64,000 bases of DNA from NCBI RefSeq assembly GCF_003634095.1, contig NZ_RBIR01000007.1:1-64000 (forward strand), given 5' to 3'. The position numbers and the translations under genes are program-made. The notes beneath the pieces were generated by a model. The model did no database searches. It saw only the letters and a program-made list of their open reading frames with translations, and was not told where the DNA came from. Source of the DNA: Arthrobacter oryzae. Lineage in GTDB: Bacteria; Actinomycetota; Actinomycetes; Actinomycetales; Micrococcaceae. Within the stretch, counting starts at the first letter, position 1; the number at the start of each line of letters is the position of its first letter. Shown here in pieces: positions 1-7,894 of the stretch.

Positions 1-85
1 ACCACTGGGTTGATAGGCCGGATGTGGAAGCGAGGACTAACGACTCGTGAAGCTGACCGGTACTAATAGGCCGATAACTTACACC
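1..85 (+). rRNA. 23S ribosomal RNA, 3' end (partial)
   Basis: The first bases match the conserved 3' end of actinobacterial 23S rRNA, including the segment GACCGGTACTAATAGGCCG at about 55-73. The gene begins before the window. The mature 3' end is placed near 85 because ACTTACAC there is the usual partner of the 23S 5' end; the exact base is uncertain by several positions. A 5S gene follows, as expected at the end of an rRNA operon. Confidence 0.9.
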
Positions 86-322
86 ACACACCCTCCCCGT
101 GAACGGATTCAAAAGACGTTCACACCATGGAGAGGGTACAAAGAAACAAGACTGCTTGCGTCCACTATGTGGTTCCCAACCAACAAACCCGTTGCTTGAG
201 GAACCAACAACTAAATAACAACACCACACCTGCGACCACACGTCGCAGAGCACATGTTGTAACCACACAGACTTCCCCACCCCACACCCCCACCAGGGCC
301 GTGACAGGGTGGCGGACACAGG
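86..322 (+). other. 23S-5S intergenic spacer
   Basis: This transcribed spacer has no coding character and contains several short hairpins that could serve in processing. GTGAACG at 99-105 pairs with CGTTCAC at 117-123, and CTGCGAC at 230-236 pairs with GTCGCAG at 242-248. No tRNA is visible here. Open reading frames crossing this spacer are chance frames over RNA sequence. Confidence 0.6.
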
Positions 323-442
323 GTTACGGCGGTCATAGCGTGGGGGAAACGCCCGGTCCCATCCCGAACCCGGAAGCTAAGACCCACAGCGCCGATGGTA
401 CTGCACCCGGGAGGGTGTGGGAGAGTAGGTCACCGCCGGAAC
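323..442 (+). rRNA. rrf: 5S ribosomal RNA
   Basis: This is a complete 120-base 5S gene. The 5' end GTTACGGCGG pairs with the 3' end CCGCCGGAAC to make helix I, with one non-Watson-Crick position. The conserved internal segments CCCGAACCCGGAAGCTAAG and GATGGTACTGC are present. It lies about 240 bases after the 23S end and is followed within 20 bases by a terminator hairpin, so it closes the rRNA operon. Confidence 0.93.
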
Positions 443-457
443 ATCATTACACGGTCG

Positions 458-486
458 AGGACCCCCAACCACAGGTTGGGGGTCCT
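458..486 (+). terminator. rRNA operon terminator
   Basis: A perfect 13-bp stem (458-470 with 474-486) and a three-base loop follow the 5S gene directly. No T-run follows, which is common for strong GC-rich hairpin terminators in actinobacteria. Confidence 0.8.
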
Positions 487-890
487 CCCGCATTTAACCC
501 CCCAACCACAACCCGGCATGCCGCCAGGCGCGCAGCCGCCACCGGCAACGACGGCGCGACCGCCCCCCCGGCCAGGCCCCGCAGCAGACCGGCCCGCACC
601 GCCCCCCACGCGGGCCCCCACGGCCGGGAAACCCGGCCAGGGAGCAGGGGACGAGGACGGCACGCGCCTCAATGTATCGCGCGGGAGGCAGCCACTCCGG
701 CGGCCGGATCCCCACGCCGGGCGGCGTTGAAAGTGAGGCAGGACTCACCGCGGCCGCGCGCCGCGAAAACGGTCCCGACGGAGAGGCGTCCGCTCTCGGC
801 GCAATTTGACGGCGATCGGCGCCGATTACGGTGATTTTCCCCAAAAAACGCCGAAAACACGCGGAATTTGCCACCTCGGCGGCGCCAAGC
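487..890. other. Intergenic region, no gene seen
   Basis: About 400 very GC-rich bases lie between the rRNA terminator and the HU promoter region. I see no convincing gene: the frames here are proline- and arginine-rich, overlap one another on both strands, and lack ribosome binding sites. The last part (840-870) is locally AT-richer. Confidence 0.5.
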
Positions 891-899
891 TGGTAAGTT
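891..899 (+). promoter_or_regulatory. Candidate HU promoter (extended -10)
   Basis: TGG-TAAGTT reads as an extended -10 element (TGN followed by TANNTT). A TTGCCA at 868-873 could be a weak -35 with a long 20-base spacer. Transcription would start near 906 and leave a leader of about 60 bases. A palindrome resembling an SOS box (901-916) overlaps the predicted start site. Confidence 0.35.
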
Positions 900-967
900 T
901 TCGAACAGTGGTTTGTACGCATGCCGTGTGCAGGCTCCAGAAATCATGACCGTCCAGGAGGACATAA

Positions 968-1255
968 ATGGCTAAGAACCGTAGTGAACTTGTTGCAGAG
1001 GTAGCAGGCAAGGCCGGCACCAGCCAGGCAGCAGTCAACTCCGTGCTCGACGCACTGTTCGAGGTCTTCGAGACCTCTGTCGCCGCGGGCGAGAAGATCA
1101 CCATCCCGGGTTGGCTCGCCGTCGAGCGCACCGACCGTGCAGCCCGCACCGGCCGTAACCCGCAGACCGGCGAGACCATTCAGATTGCCGCTGGCCACAG
1201 CGTCAAGCTGACCGCCGGCTCCAAGCTGAAGGCTGCAGTCGCCAAGAAGAAGTAG
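968..1255 (+). CDS. hup: HU family DNA-binding protein
   Basis: This 95-residue histone-like nucleoid protein binds DNA as a dimer, without strong sequence preference, and compacts the chromosome. The full HU/IHF fold is present: an N-terminal helical dimerisation part (1-45) and the DNA-contacting beta-arm with the GRNPQTGE signature at 62-69, then a lysine-rich end. It is the short form, without the long lysine/alanine tail of mycobacterial HupB or Streptomyces HupS. AGGAGG about 8 bases before the ATG fixes the start. The gene is monocistronic, with its own promoter candidate and a strong terminator. Confidence 0.95.
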   Translation: MAKNRSELVAEVAGKAGTSQAAVNSVLDALFEVFETSVAAGEKITIPGWLAVERTDRAARTGRNPQTGETIQIAAGHSVKLTAGSKLKAAVAKKK

Positions 1256-1272
1256 TCTTCTTCGCAGGCTTG

Positions 1273-1306
1273 AAAGGAGCGGCAACCCTCGGGTTGCCGC
1301 TCCTTT
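1273..1306 (+). terminator. Intrinsic terminator after HU
   Basis: A stem of about 15 bp is formed by 1273-1287 with 1292-1306, around a tight loop, and its right arm ends in TTTT. It starts 17 bases after the HU stop codon and separates HU from the CopD-CtaG gene. Confidence 0.9.
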
Positions 1307-1433
1307 TGCGTGTCACGGGCACGGCCGGGATTGCTGCCGGCCGGGTCCCGTGCCAAGGCCGGGAGGCGGGTTCGCTGAGCTGGCCCTCTGAGGCCGATTC
1401 GCTGAGCCGGGCGGCGTAGCGGACAATGGAGGT

Positions 1434-3605
1434 GTGCCTTCCGCAGTAAATCCCACGCCCACAACCGCAGCGCCCGTACCTCCCGGCGACGTGCGCGGCA
1501 CCGGCCAAGGCCCCGGCGGGGTTTCCCGGCCGTGGCTGCTCGTCGGCCTGGCGGCGTTGTTCATAGGCCTGGTCGCAGCACTGATCTTCTCCGGCGCGGC
1601 TGCCGCCCGCGGAGTCTCGGATCCCGGCGCCTTGGTGCGCTGGGGGTTGCCCGTGAGCAAGGCAGTTCACAACGTCGCAGTGGCCACCGTGATCGGCGGC
1701 CTGTTCTTTGCGGCCGGCATCCTTCCGCGGGACAGGAACGGCTCGCGTTCGAAGGTCCGCAACGCGCCGGAGCACCCCGCGTTCACCCGGGCGCTGGCCG
1801 TGGCCGCGACGGCGGGCGCCGTCTGGACTCTCTCGGCGATCTCCGTCCTGGTGTTGGGTTATGCGGACATTGCGGGGCAGGGCATTTCCGGAGACCCGGA
1901 ATTCACCCGCTCCCTCGTTTACTTCATGACGGATATAGACACGGGACGCGCTTGGCTGGCCGTGGTCATAATCGCCGCCGTGGTCACCACTGCCCTCTTC
2001 GGTGTACGTTCCCGCGGCGGGCTGGCATTGACCCTGATCCTGGCGCTGGGCGGACTGGTTCCCCTCGCCCTGATCGGTCACTCGTCAAGCTCCAGTGACC
2101 ACGAGGGCGCCATCAACTCCCTCGGACTGCACCTGGTGGGCGTCTCGGCCTGGGTGGGCGGCATCATCATGCTGGCGCTGCTTTCCGGCGTGCTGGGCGG
2201 CACCGGTGCACGCGGCACCGGTGCGGGTGCGTCCGCGCGGACCGCCGACATCACCGAACCCACTCTCCGCCGGTTTTCGTCCCTTGCCGGCTTTGCCTTC
2301 GCCCTGGTCTTTGCCTCCGGCGTGATCAATGCCAGCATCCGCCTCACCACTTGGGACGATCTCTTCGGCTCGGCCTACGGGCAACTGATCCTGGCCAAGA
2401 CGGCGGCGGCCCTCGTGCTGGGCGGCATCGGGCTTATGCACCGCCGCTGGGTCATCCCGCAGCTGGGCAACCGCGCCATGGGCCGGTCCGCCCGCAGCGT
2501 GCTCTGGCAGCTGGTGGTCGCGGAGCTGATCGTCATGGGAGCGACATCAGGGATCGCCGTGGCACTGGGACGCTCTGCTCCGCCACAGCCCACCACCTTC
2601 GCACCCGACGCGTCGCCGGCCTTCATCCTCTCCGGCTACGAGCTGCCACCGGAACTGACGCCGGTGCGATGGCTTACGGAGTGGCGGCTCGACTGGCTCT
2701 GGATCGCCGTCGCGCTCTTTGCGCTGGTCTCCTACGTTCTGGGCGTGCGCAAGGTGCAGCGACGCGGCGACTCCTGGCCCTGGTTCCGGACCGTCAACTG
2801 GGTGATCGGACTCGTGGTCCTCACCTACGTGACCTCGGGGCCGCCGTCGGTCTACGGCCGGGTGATGTTCTCCGCGCACATGGTGGACCATATGGCCCTC
2901 ACCATGGTGACCCCCATCTTCCTGGTCCTCGGCGCACCCGTGACGCTGGCACTCCGGGCGCTCACTCCCCGGCGCGACAGCTCCCGCGGGCCGCGTGAAT
3001 GGCTGTTGATCGTCATCCACTCCAAGTTCTCGCAGCTGGTGACCCACCCGCTCTTCGCGGCCGCCAACTTCGCCGGGTCCATCGTGCTCTTCTACTACTC
3101 CGACGCGTTCGGCTACGCCATGCGGGACCACGTGGGCCACGAGCTCATGAACCTGCACTTCGCGCTCACCGGCTACATCTTCGTGCTCACCATGATCGGC
3201 ACCGACCCGCTGCCGCGCCGCGCACCGTACCCCATGCGGTTGCTGCTCCTGTTGGCCACCATGGGCTTCCACGCGTTCTTCGGCGTCGCCATCATGGGCG
3301 GCACCGGGCTCCTGGCCGCAGACTACTTCGGCAACCTCGGCCGGACGTGGGGCGCCTCCGCCCTGCTGGACCAGCAGATGGGCGGGGCCGTGGCGTGGGG
3401 CATCGGCGAAGTACCCACGCTGCTGGTGGCGATCGGCGTCGCCATCATGTGGTCCCGCGCCGATGACCGCGAGTCCAAACGGACCGACCGGGCGGCGGAC
3501 CGGAATAACGATGCCGATCTCACTGCTTACAACGATATGTTTGCCAAGCTGGCCGAGCGAGATGCCAGGCTTGGCGAACGCAATTCCAAGCTGGAAGGAC
3601 GCTGA
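1434..3605 (+). CDS. CopD-CtaG fusion, cytochrome c oxidase assembly / copper membrane protein
   Basis: This 723-residue polytopic membrane protein fuses two families. The first half (about 35-380) resembles CopD, a copper-transport membrane protein. The second half (about 410-680) is the caa3_CtaG family, needed for copper insertion into cytochrome c oxidase. Histidine-rich membrane motifs typical of CtaG are visible, such as AHMVDHMAL near 485 and RDHVGHELMNLHF near 565. The last 45 residues are charged and probably cytoplasmic. The GTG start lies only one base from a GGAGG, so the true start could be slightly downstream, but the first membrane helix begins near residue 35 either way. Its stop overlaps the next start (TGATG), which indicates translational coupling. 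Confidence 0.88.
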   Translation: MPSAVNPTPTTAAPVPPGDVRGTGQGPGGVSRPWLLVGLAALFIGLVAALIFSGAAAARGVSDPGALVRWGLPVSKAVHNVAVATVIGGLFFAAGILPRDRNGSRSKVRNAPEHPAFTRALAVAATAGAVWTLSAISVLVLGYADIAGQGISGDPEFTRSLVYFMTDIDTGRAWLAVVIIAAVVTTALFGVRSRGGLALTLILALGGLVPLALIGHSSSSSDHEGAINSLGLHLVGVSAWVGGIIMLALLSGVLGGTGARGTGAGASARTADITEPTLRRFSSLAGFAFALVFASGVINASIRLTTWDDLFGSAYGQLILAKTAAALVLGGIGLMHRRWVIPQLGNRAMGRSARSVLWQLVVAELIVMGATSGIAVALGRSAPPQPTTFAPDASPAFILSGYELPPELTPVRWLTEWRLDWLWIAVALFALVSYVLGVRKVQRRGDSWPWFRTVNWVIGLVVLTYVTSGPPSVYGRVMFSAHMVDHMALTMVTPIFLVLGAPVTLALRALTPRRDSSRGPREWLLIVIHSKFSQLVTHPLFAAANFAGSIVLFYYSDAFGYAMRDHVGHELMNLHFALTGYIFVLTMIGTDPLPRRAPYPMRLLLLLATMGFHAFFGVAIMGGTGLLAADYFGNLGRTWGASALLDQQMGGAVAWGIGEVPTLLVAIGVAIMWSRADDRESKRTDRAADRNNDADLTAYNDMFAKLAERDARLGERNSKLEGR

Positions 3606-5563
3606 TGACCGAAACCGTACGCACCCACCTCCGGGTCCGGGCCTCCGAGCTGGTGGGCCGCAACTGGCTGAACACCGGCGGCAAGACCCTGGACCTCGAA
3701 TCCCTGCGCGGCAAGATCGTCCTCCTGGACTTCTGGACGTTCTGCTGCATCAACTGCCTGCACGTCCTGGACGAACTGCGCCCGCTCGAGCAGCAGTACT
3801 CCGACGTCCTTGTGACCGTGGGCGTGCATTCGCCCAAGTTCGAGCACGAGGCCGACCCCGTGGCGCTGGCGGCCGCCGTCGAACGCTACGAGATCCGTCA
3901 CCCGGTCCTTGACGACCCGGAACTGGACACCTGGAAGGCCTACACGGCCCGGGCATGGCCGACACTGGTGGTCATCGATCCCGAGGGCTACATCGTGGCG
4001 CACCTCTCCGGCGAGGGCCACGCAGACGGCCTGGCCGTGCTGATCCCCGAACTGATCGCCGAACATGAGGCCAAAGGCACCCTCCACCGTGGAAACGGCC
4101 CCTATGTGGCGCCGGAACCGACGTCGGGCACGCTGCGCTTCCCGGGCAAGGCCCTGTTCCTGCCCGCCGGCCGCGGCATCGGAACGGCCGAGAACGGCTC
4201 GTGGCTGGTTACCGACACCGGCCACCACCGGCTCGTGGAACTCTCCACCGACTTCCAGACGGTGCTGCGCACCTACGGTTCCGGTGAAAAGGGCCACGCC
4301 GACGGCAACGCCGCCGGAGCCCGGTTCAACGAACCGCAGGGCTTGGTGCTGCTCCCGGAAGACGTCGCCGCCGAGGCAGGCTACGACGTCGTGGTTGCCG
4401 ACACCGTCAACCACCGCCTGCGCGGGCTGTCCCTAGCCGACGGAACCGTCCGGACCCTTGCCGGCAACGGCGTGCAGCGGCTCCTGGAGACGGGTCCGGC
4501 CCGCGTGGACGAGGAAGGCGCCGCCTACGGTGCCCGGCTGGAGCCGGATCCGCTTGCCGTGTCCCTGAGCTCCCCGTGGGATGTGGTCTGGTCGGCCAAG
4601 CTGAACGCCGTGGTAGTGGCGATGGCCGGCGTGCACCAGATTTTCAGCTTCGAGCCCACCTCCGGGGCCGTGAAAATCATTGCCGGCAACGGACTCGAAG
4701 GGCTCCTGGACGGCCCGGCTGCCGAGGCCTGGTTCGCCCAGTCCTCCGGCCTCGCCGAGGACGCCGACGGGAACATCTGGGTGGCCGACTCGGAAACCTC
4801 GGCCCTGCGCAAACTGGTAATTGACGACGCGGGCGGCATCGCGGTCGAATCTGCCGTGGGCAAGGGCCTGTTCGACTTCGGCTTCCGCGACGGTCCGGCC
4901 GCGGAGGCGCGGCTGCAGCACCCGCTCGGCGTCACGGTGCTACCCGACGGCTCGGTGGCGATCGCCGATACCTACAACGGCGCCGTCCGCCGGTACGACC
5001 CCGCAACGGGCACGGTCTCCACGCTGGCACGCGGACTGTCCGAGCCCTCGGATGTCATTGTGGACCACACCCGCGTCGCAGGTGCCGAGCCGTTGCTGGT
5101 GGTGGTCGAGGCCAACAAGCATCAGCTGGTCTACGTGCCCATCCCCAAGGAAGCGCAACAGGTGGACGAGGGCGCGGCGCAGACCCACCGGCCCAAGAGC
5201 CCCGTAGCGCCCGGCCTGCTTGAACTCGCAGTCCGTTTCACGGCGCCCACCGGGCAGAAGCTGGACGACCGCTGGGGCGATCCCACCCAGCTGAAAATAT
5301 CGTCCACCCCGCCCGAACTGCTGGTGTCCGGCGGCGGGACCTCCGTGGGCCTGCGCCGCACCCTGGAACTGTCCTCCGACGTTCCCGAGGGAGTCCTTCA
5401 CATCACCGCCCGCGCGGCCGCGTGTGACGGCCCCGAAGACGCCGACGGCGAGATTCCGGACCACGCGGCCTGCCACCTGTACCAGCAGGACTGGGGCATT
5501 CCCGTCATCCTCCAGGCCGACGGCGACACCGAGCTGGTCCTGGACCTGCGCGGAATGGACTAG
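3605..5563 (+). CDS. Thioredoxin-like domain / NHL repeat protein
   Basis: This 652-residue protein, related to NHLRC2, joins an N-terminal TlpA/thioredoxin-like domain (about 10-150) to an NHL beta-propeller (about 180-500) and a C-terminal beta-rich domain. The redox site is C48-I-N-C51 within WTFCCINC. NHL blades show as repeated GxxGxxDG and VADTxNHRLR segments. No signal peptide or membrane helix is seen, so a cytoplasmic location is likely. Its start overlaps the CopD-CtaG stop by one base. The pairing suggests a thiol-redox role near copper handling, which is inference. A terminator follows at 5601-5642. Confidence 0.88.
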   Translation: MTETVRTHLRVRASELVGRNWLNTGGKTLDLESLRGKIVLLDFWTFCCINCLHVLDELRPLEQQYSDVLVTVGVHSPKFEHEADPVALAAAVERYEIRHPVLDDPELDTWKAYTARAWPTLVVIDPEGYIVAHLSGEGHADGLAVLIPELIAEHEAKGTLHRGNGPYVAPEPTSGTLRFPGKALFLPAGRGIGTAENGSWLVTDTGHHRLVELSTDFQTVLRTYGSGEKGHADGNAAGARFNEPQGLVLLPEDVAAEAGYDVVVADTVNHRLRGLSLADGTVRTLAGNGVQRLLETGPARVDEEGAAYGARLEPDPLAVSLSSPWDVVWSAKLNAVVVAMAGVHQIFSFEPTSGAVKIIAGNGLEGLLDGPAAEAWFAQSSGLAEDADGNIWVADSETSALRKLVIDDAGGIAVESAVGKGLFDFGFRDGPAAEARLQHPLGVTVLPDGSVAIADTYNGAVRRYDPATGTVSTLARGLSEPSDVIVDHTRVAGAEPLLVVVEANKHQLVYVPIPKEAQQVDEGAAQTHRPKSPVAPGLLELAVRFTAPTGQKLDDRWGDPTQLKISSTPPELLVSGGGTSVGLRRTLELSSDVPEGVLHITARAAACDGPEDADGEIPDHAACHLYQQDWGIPVILQADGDTELVLDLRGMD

Positions 5564-5567
5564 GGCC

Positions 5568-5595
5568 TGCGCCGACGCTGATGCGCCGACGCTGA
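5568..5595. repeat. Tandem 14-bp repeat, two copies
   Basis: Two perfect adjacent copies of TGCGCCGACGCTGA (5568-5581 and 5582-5595) lie between the stop codon at 5563 and the terminator. They look like a simple local duplication. Confidence 0.8.
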
Positions 5596-5600
5596 TCAGG

Positions 5601-5642
5601 AGGCTGCTGTCCGTGACCCGCCGTCACTGACGGCAGCCTTTT
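5601..5642 (+). terminator. Intrinsic terminator
   Basis: A long stem is formed by AGGCTGCTGTC (5601-5611) with GACGGCAGCCT (5629-5639), with one G-T pair. An inner GTGAC/GTCAC stem extends it, and TTTT closes it. It ends the CopD-CtaG/thioredoxin-NHL operon. Confidence 0.88.
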
Positions 5643-5786
5643 GGCTTAATCCCGGCCCGGTGTCCTCCAGATTCCGTGAATGCGACCTGCGGGCTGCCCC
5701 AAGAACCTGCCCGGCGTGACACGAAACTGTCCACATAGCGTGCCCCGCGGGTGCCGAGGACCAGCTTTGTGCGTGAACGTAAGCCT

Positions 5787-6614
5787 ATGGACATCGCGAA
5801 GGCCTTGAATATCTGCGGGGGAGCCGCCCGGCGGCCGTCCCTCGCCCGCTTGGGCATCGACGACGCCGCCCTCCGCCGTGCCGTGCGTTCCGGAACGGTC
5901 CAGCAGCCGTGCCGCGGACTGTACGCGCTCCCGACGGCGGCACCCGACTACGTGGCGCTGCTGCAGCGCAGGCAACTGCTTACTTGTGTGAGCGCGGCTC
6001 CCTTCTACAGGCTCTGGGCCTTGGAGCAGACCGGCCTACGGCATGTGTACCACCGGCGCGGGGACGCCGTCGGCGCGGAATCGGGGCACGGCGGGCTGTT
6101 GTTTGAGCCGCACCCGCACAGGCCGGTCGCAGCCCTGGGCGATGTCCTCATCCACGCGCTGCGGTGCGTGCCGTTCCGGGAGTCCTTGGTCATGGTGGAG
6201 TGCGCGGTCGGCAGGGGCGACATGACGCTGGATTTCCTCCGGGAGCGGCTGCCCGGAACGCGCAACGGGCGGGCACGGGAGATTCTGGAATGGGTGGACC
6301 GGGGCTCGGAATCCCTGCTTGAGACCCTGGCCCGAACGTATTTCCGGCAAGCCGGGATCAGGGTGGAGCCGCAGGTGCACATTGACGGCGTCGGGTCTGT
6401 GGATTTGCTGCTGGAGGGCAAATTGATCGTGGAACTCGACGGACGACACCACGGCGACTGGGCCCAGGTGAGGAAGGACCAGCGCCGGAACAACCGCTCC
6501 GTGGTTCAGGGCTACGTAGTGCTCCGCTACTACTATGCCGACGTGGTTCACGATCCCGCGGCCATGGTGGCCGAGGTCCTGACCGTCCTTGCAGGCGTGA
6601 AGTCACCCGGATAG
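5787..6614 (+). CDS. AbiEi-like/DUF559 domain protein
   Basis: This 275-residue protein pairs an N-terminal winged-helix-like region (about 1-60, as in AbiEi-type proteins) with a C-terminal DUF559 domain of the Vsr/PD-(D/E)xK nuclease-like fold. The nuclease-like core shows near SVDLLLEGKLIVELDGRHHG (about 200-220) and is followed by a basic RKDQRRNNR stretch. This class is common in actinobacteria and mostly uncharacterised. The ATG at 5787 was chosen over a GTG at 5751 because family members usually begin near this point; neither has a strong ribosome binding site. No antitoxin partner adjoins it, so it is not a recognisable toxin-antitoxin pair. Confidence 0.75.
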   Translation: MDIAKALNICGGAARRPSLARLGIDDAALRRAVRSGTVQQPCRGLYALPTAAPDYVALLQRRQLLTCVSAAPFYRLWALEQTGLRHVYHRRGDAVGAESGHGGLLFEPHPHRPVAALGDVLIHALRCVPFRESLVMVECAVGRGDMTLDFLRERLPGTRNGRAREILEWVDRGSESLLETLARTYFRQAGIRVEPQVHIDGVGSVDLLLEGKLIVELDGRHHGDWAQVRKDQRRNNRSVVQGYVVLRYYYADVVHDPAAMVAEVLTVLAGVKSPG

Positions 6615-6659
6615 GTGTGAACGTGTCACTACCGGCAGGTTTTGGGGCGCGGGCAGGGT

Positions 6660-6677
6660 TGAAATCCGCGGATTTCA
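6660..6677. other. 18-bp perfect palindrome
   Basis: TGAAATCCGCGGATTTCA is self-complementary with no loop. It lies between convergent genes (stops at 6614 and 6769). It could be a protein-binding site, or part of a bidirectional transcription end. Confidence 0.5.
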
Positions 6678-6768
6678 GGGGGGACCGTGCTCTCGCAGGG
6701 CTCAAAGTCTGCTTTGTGTGACTCTGCCCTGCGTGACGGGGCCGTCGGGCCGCCGCCCGAACGGTGTC

Positions 6769-7761
6769 CTAGTAGTTGAGCTGGGGCGTGAGCTTGACGG
6801 TGTCCCCGTCGATGTCCAGGCGGGTGGTGAAGCTGAAATCGTGGACGGCGTTGATCTCGGTCACGGCGCCCGTAAACAGGTCCACCTGCCGTGCCTTAAT
6901 CCGGGCCTTGCCGTCCAGGGGAGACACGACCCAGCGGCCGCCGAAGGGTTCGATGTTCACCTTGGGGTAGTCCGTGATGCTCCAGTCGATGGTCCCGTCA
7001 ATCACGCGGTTGTTGGTGGCGTGGTAGAACGGGCAGTCGGGCTGCAGCTTCTGCTGCTTGTCGGCCTCGGCGGCGCAGGAGTCCAGGAATTCCTTGACCT
7101 TGCCGCTCACGGCACCCTTCAGCGCGTCGGTGGCCTTGGTCATAAGATTCAGCGACGCCGGGCGCGCGTCCCCGCCGGCCACCGTGGCCCGGGTGGGCGG
7201 GGCCGAGAAGTATTGGCCGTTCAGGCCGGCCTCGTACTCGCCGGGGTAGAACACGGCGAAGGAGTTGCGCCCGTTGGGCATGTTCACCGGCACGCCGTTG
7301 AGGGTGGCCTCGCTGGAGTTGACCACCGTGACGTCCAGGACAGGCAGAGCGGCGGGGACGAACGACCACTTGTTGAAAAACAGCCACTCTGTGCCGGAGC
7401 GCTCCAGCAGGAACTCGGTCCGCTGCCGGCTGCCGTCGATGGTGTACTCCATGGGCACCATGACCTGGTTTCCGCCGCGCTCAACTGCGTCGCCAAGCTT
7501 GACGTCGGAGATGCGTGCGGCCGCGGTTTGCAGTGCGGTCCCGTCGAGCATGGCCGGGTTGCTTTGTGGCACGGAGGCGCGCAGGAGACCCAGGGCCTTT
7601 TCGCCGTCGCCCTTCTGCAGGGCGCTGAGATAGTCGCGGACGGGCTGCTGGGGCCCGGCGATGGAAGCGTTCACCAGATTGATTGAAACGATGCCTGCGG
7701 CCACGGCAAGCATCAGTCCCAGCAGCCACCCTGCTGCGATTTTGACCAACGCCTGACTCAT
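6769..7761 (-). CDS. Membrane-anchored protein of unknown function
   Basis: This 330-residue protein has one N-terminal membrane helix (about 8-30) and a long extracytoplasmic part. The segment after the helix (VRDYLSALQKGDGEKALGLL, about 42-61) resembles the start of NTF2-like/DUF4878 lipoprotein domains, which often sit outside the membrane. Two cysteines (in DSCAAEA and PDCPF) could form a disulfide. I do not recognise a specific function. The ATG at 7761 places the membrane helix at the very N-terminus; no clear ribosome binding site is seen, and a GTG two codons upstream is an alternative. It may be read from a HerA transcript only if the hairpin at 7844-7891 leaks. Confidence 0.7.
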   Translation of the reverse strand: MSQALVKIAAGWLLGLMLAVAAGIVSINLVNASIAGPQQPVRDYLSALQKGDGEKALGLLRASVPQSNPAMLDGTALQTAAARISDVKLGDAVERGGNQVMVPMEYTIDGSRQRTEFLLERSGTEWLFFNKWSFVPAALPVLDVTVVNSSEATLNGVPVNMPNGRNSFAVFYPGEYEAGLNGQYFSAPPTRATVAGGDARPASLNLMTKATDALKGAVSGKVKEFLDSCAAEADKQQKLQPDCPFYHATNNRVIDGTIDWSITDYPKVNIEPFGGRWVVSPLDGKARIKARQVDLFTGAVTEINAVHDFSFTTRLDIDGDTVKLTPQLNY

Positions 7762-7843
7762 GTGCACGATTCTTACGTTACCTGCACCCCACCGGAAACC
7801 CTGTCTCACGGCCCGCCTCTGTGACGCGGGCCATGGCCGCGCG

Positions 7844-7891
7844 AGGCCCGGCGGCAGGGCGGGAACGCTCCGTTCGGTGCCGCCGGGGCCT
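7844..7891 (-). terminator. Candidate terminator after the HerA-like gene
   Basis: A 13-bp GC-rich stem with one bulged G (7844-7856 with 7878-7891) and a 21-base loop lies just after the HerA-like stop codon in the minus direction. Confidence 0.5.
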
Positions 7892-7894
7892 GTC

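Noticed and set aside
127..834. Open frame running over the 23S-5S spacer, the 5S gene and the region after it
   Set aside because: It crosses the 5S rRNA gene and the rRNA terminator and has a Pro/Arg/Thr-rich composition with no ribosome binding site.
5787..6614. Type IV toxin-antitoxin system (AbiEi-like N-terminus)
   Set aside because: No AbiEii-type nucleotidyltransferase toxin gene is adjacent, and the C-terminal DUF559 domain differs from AbiEi antitoxins.
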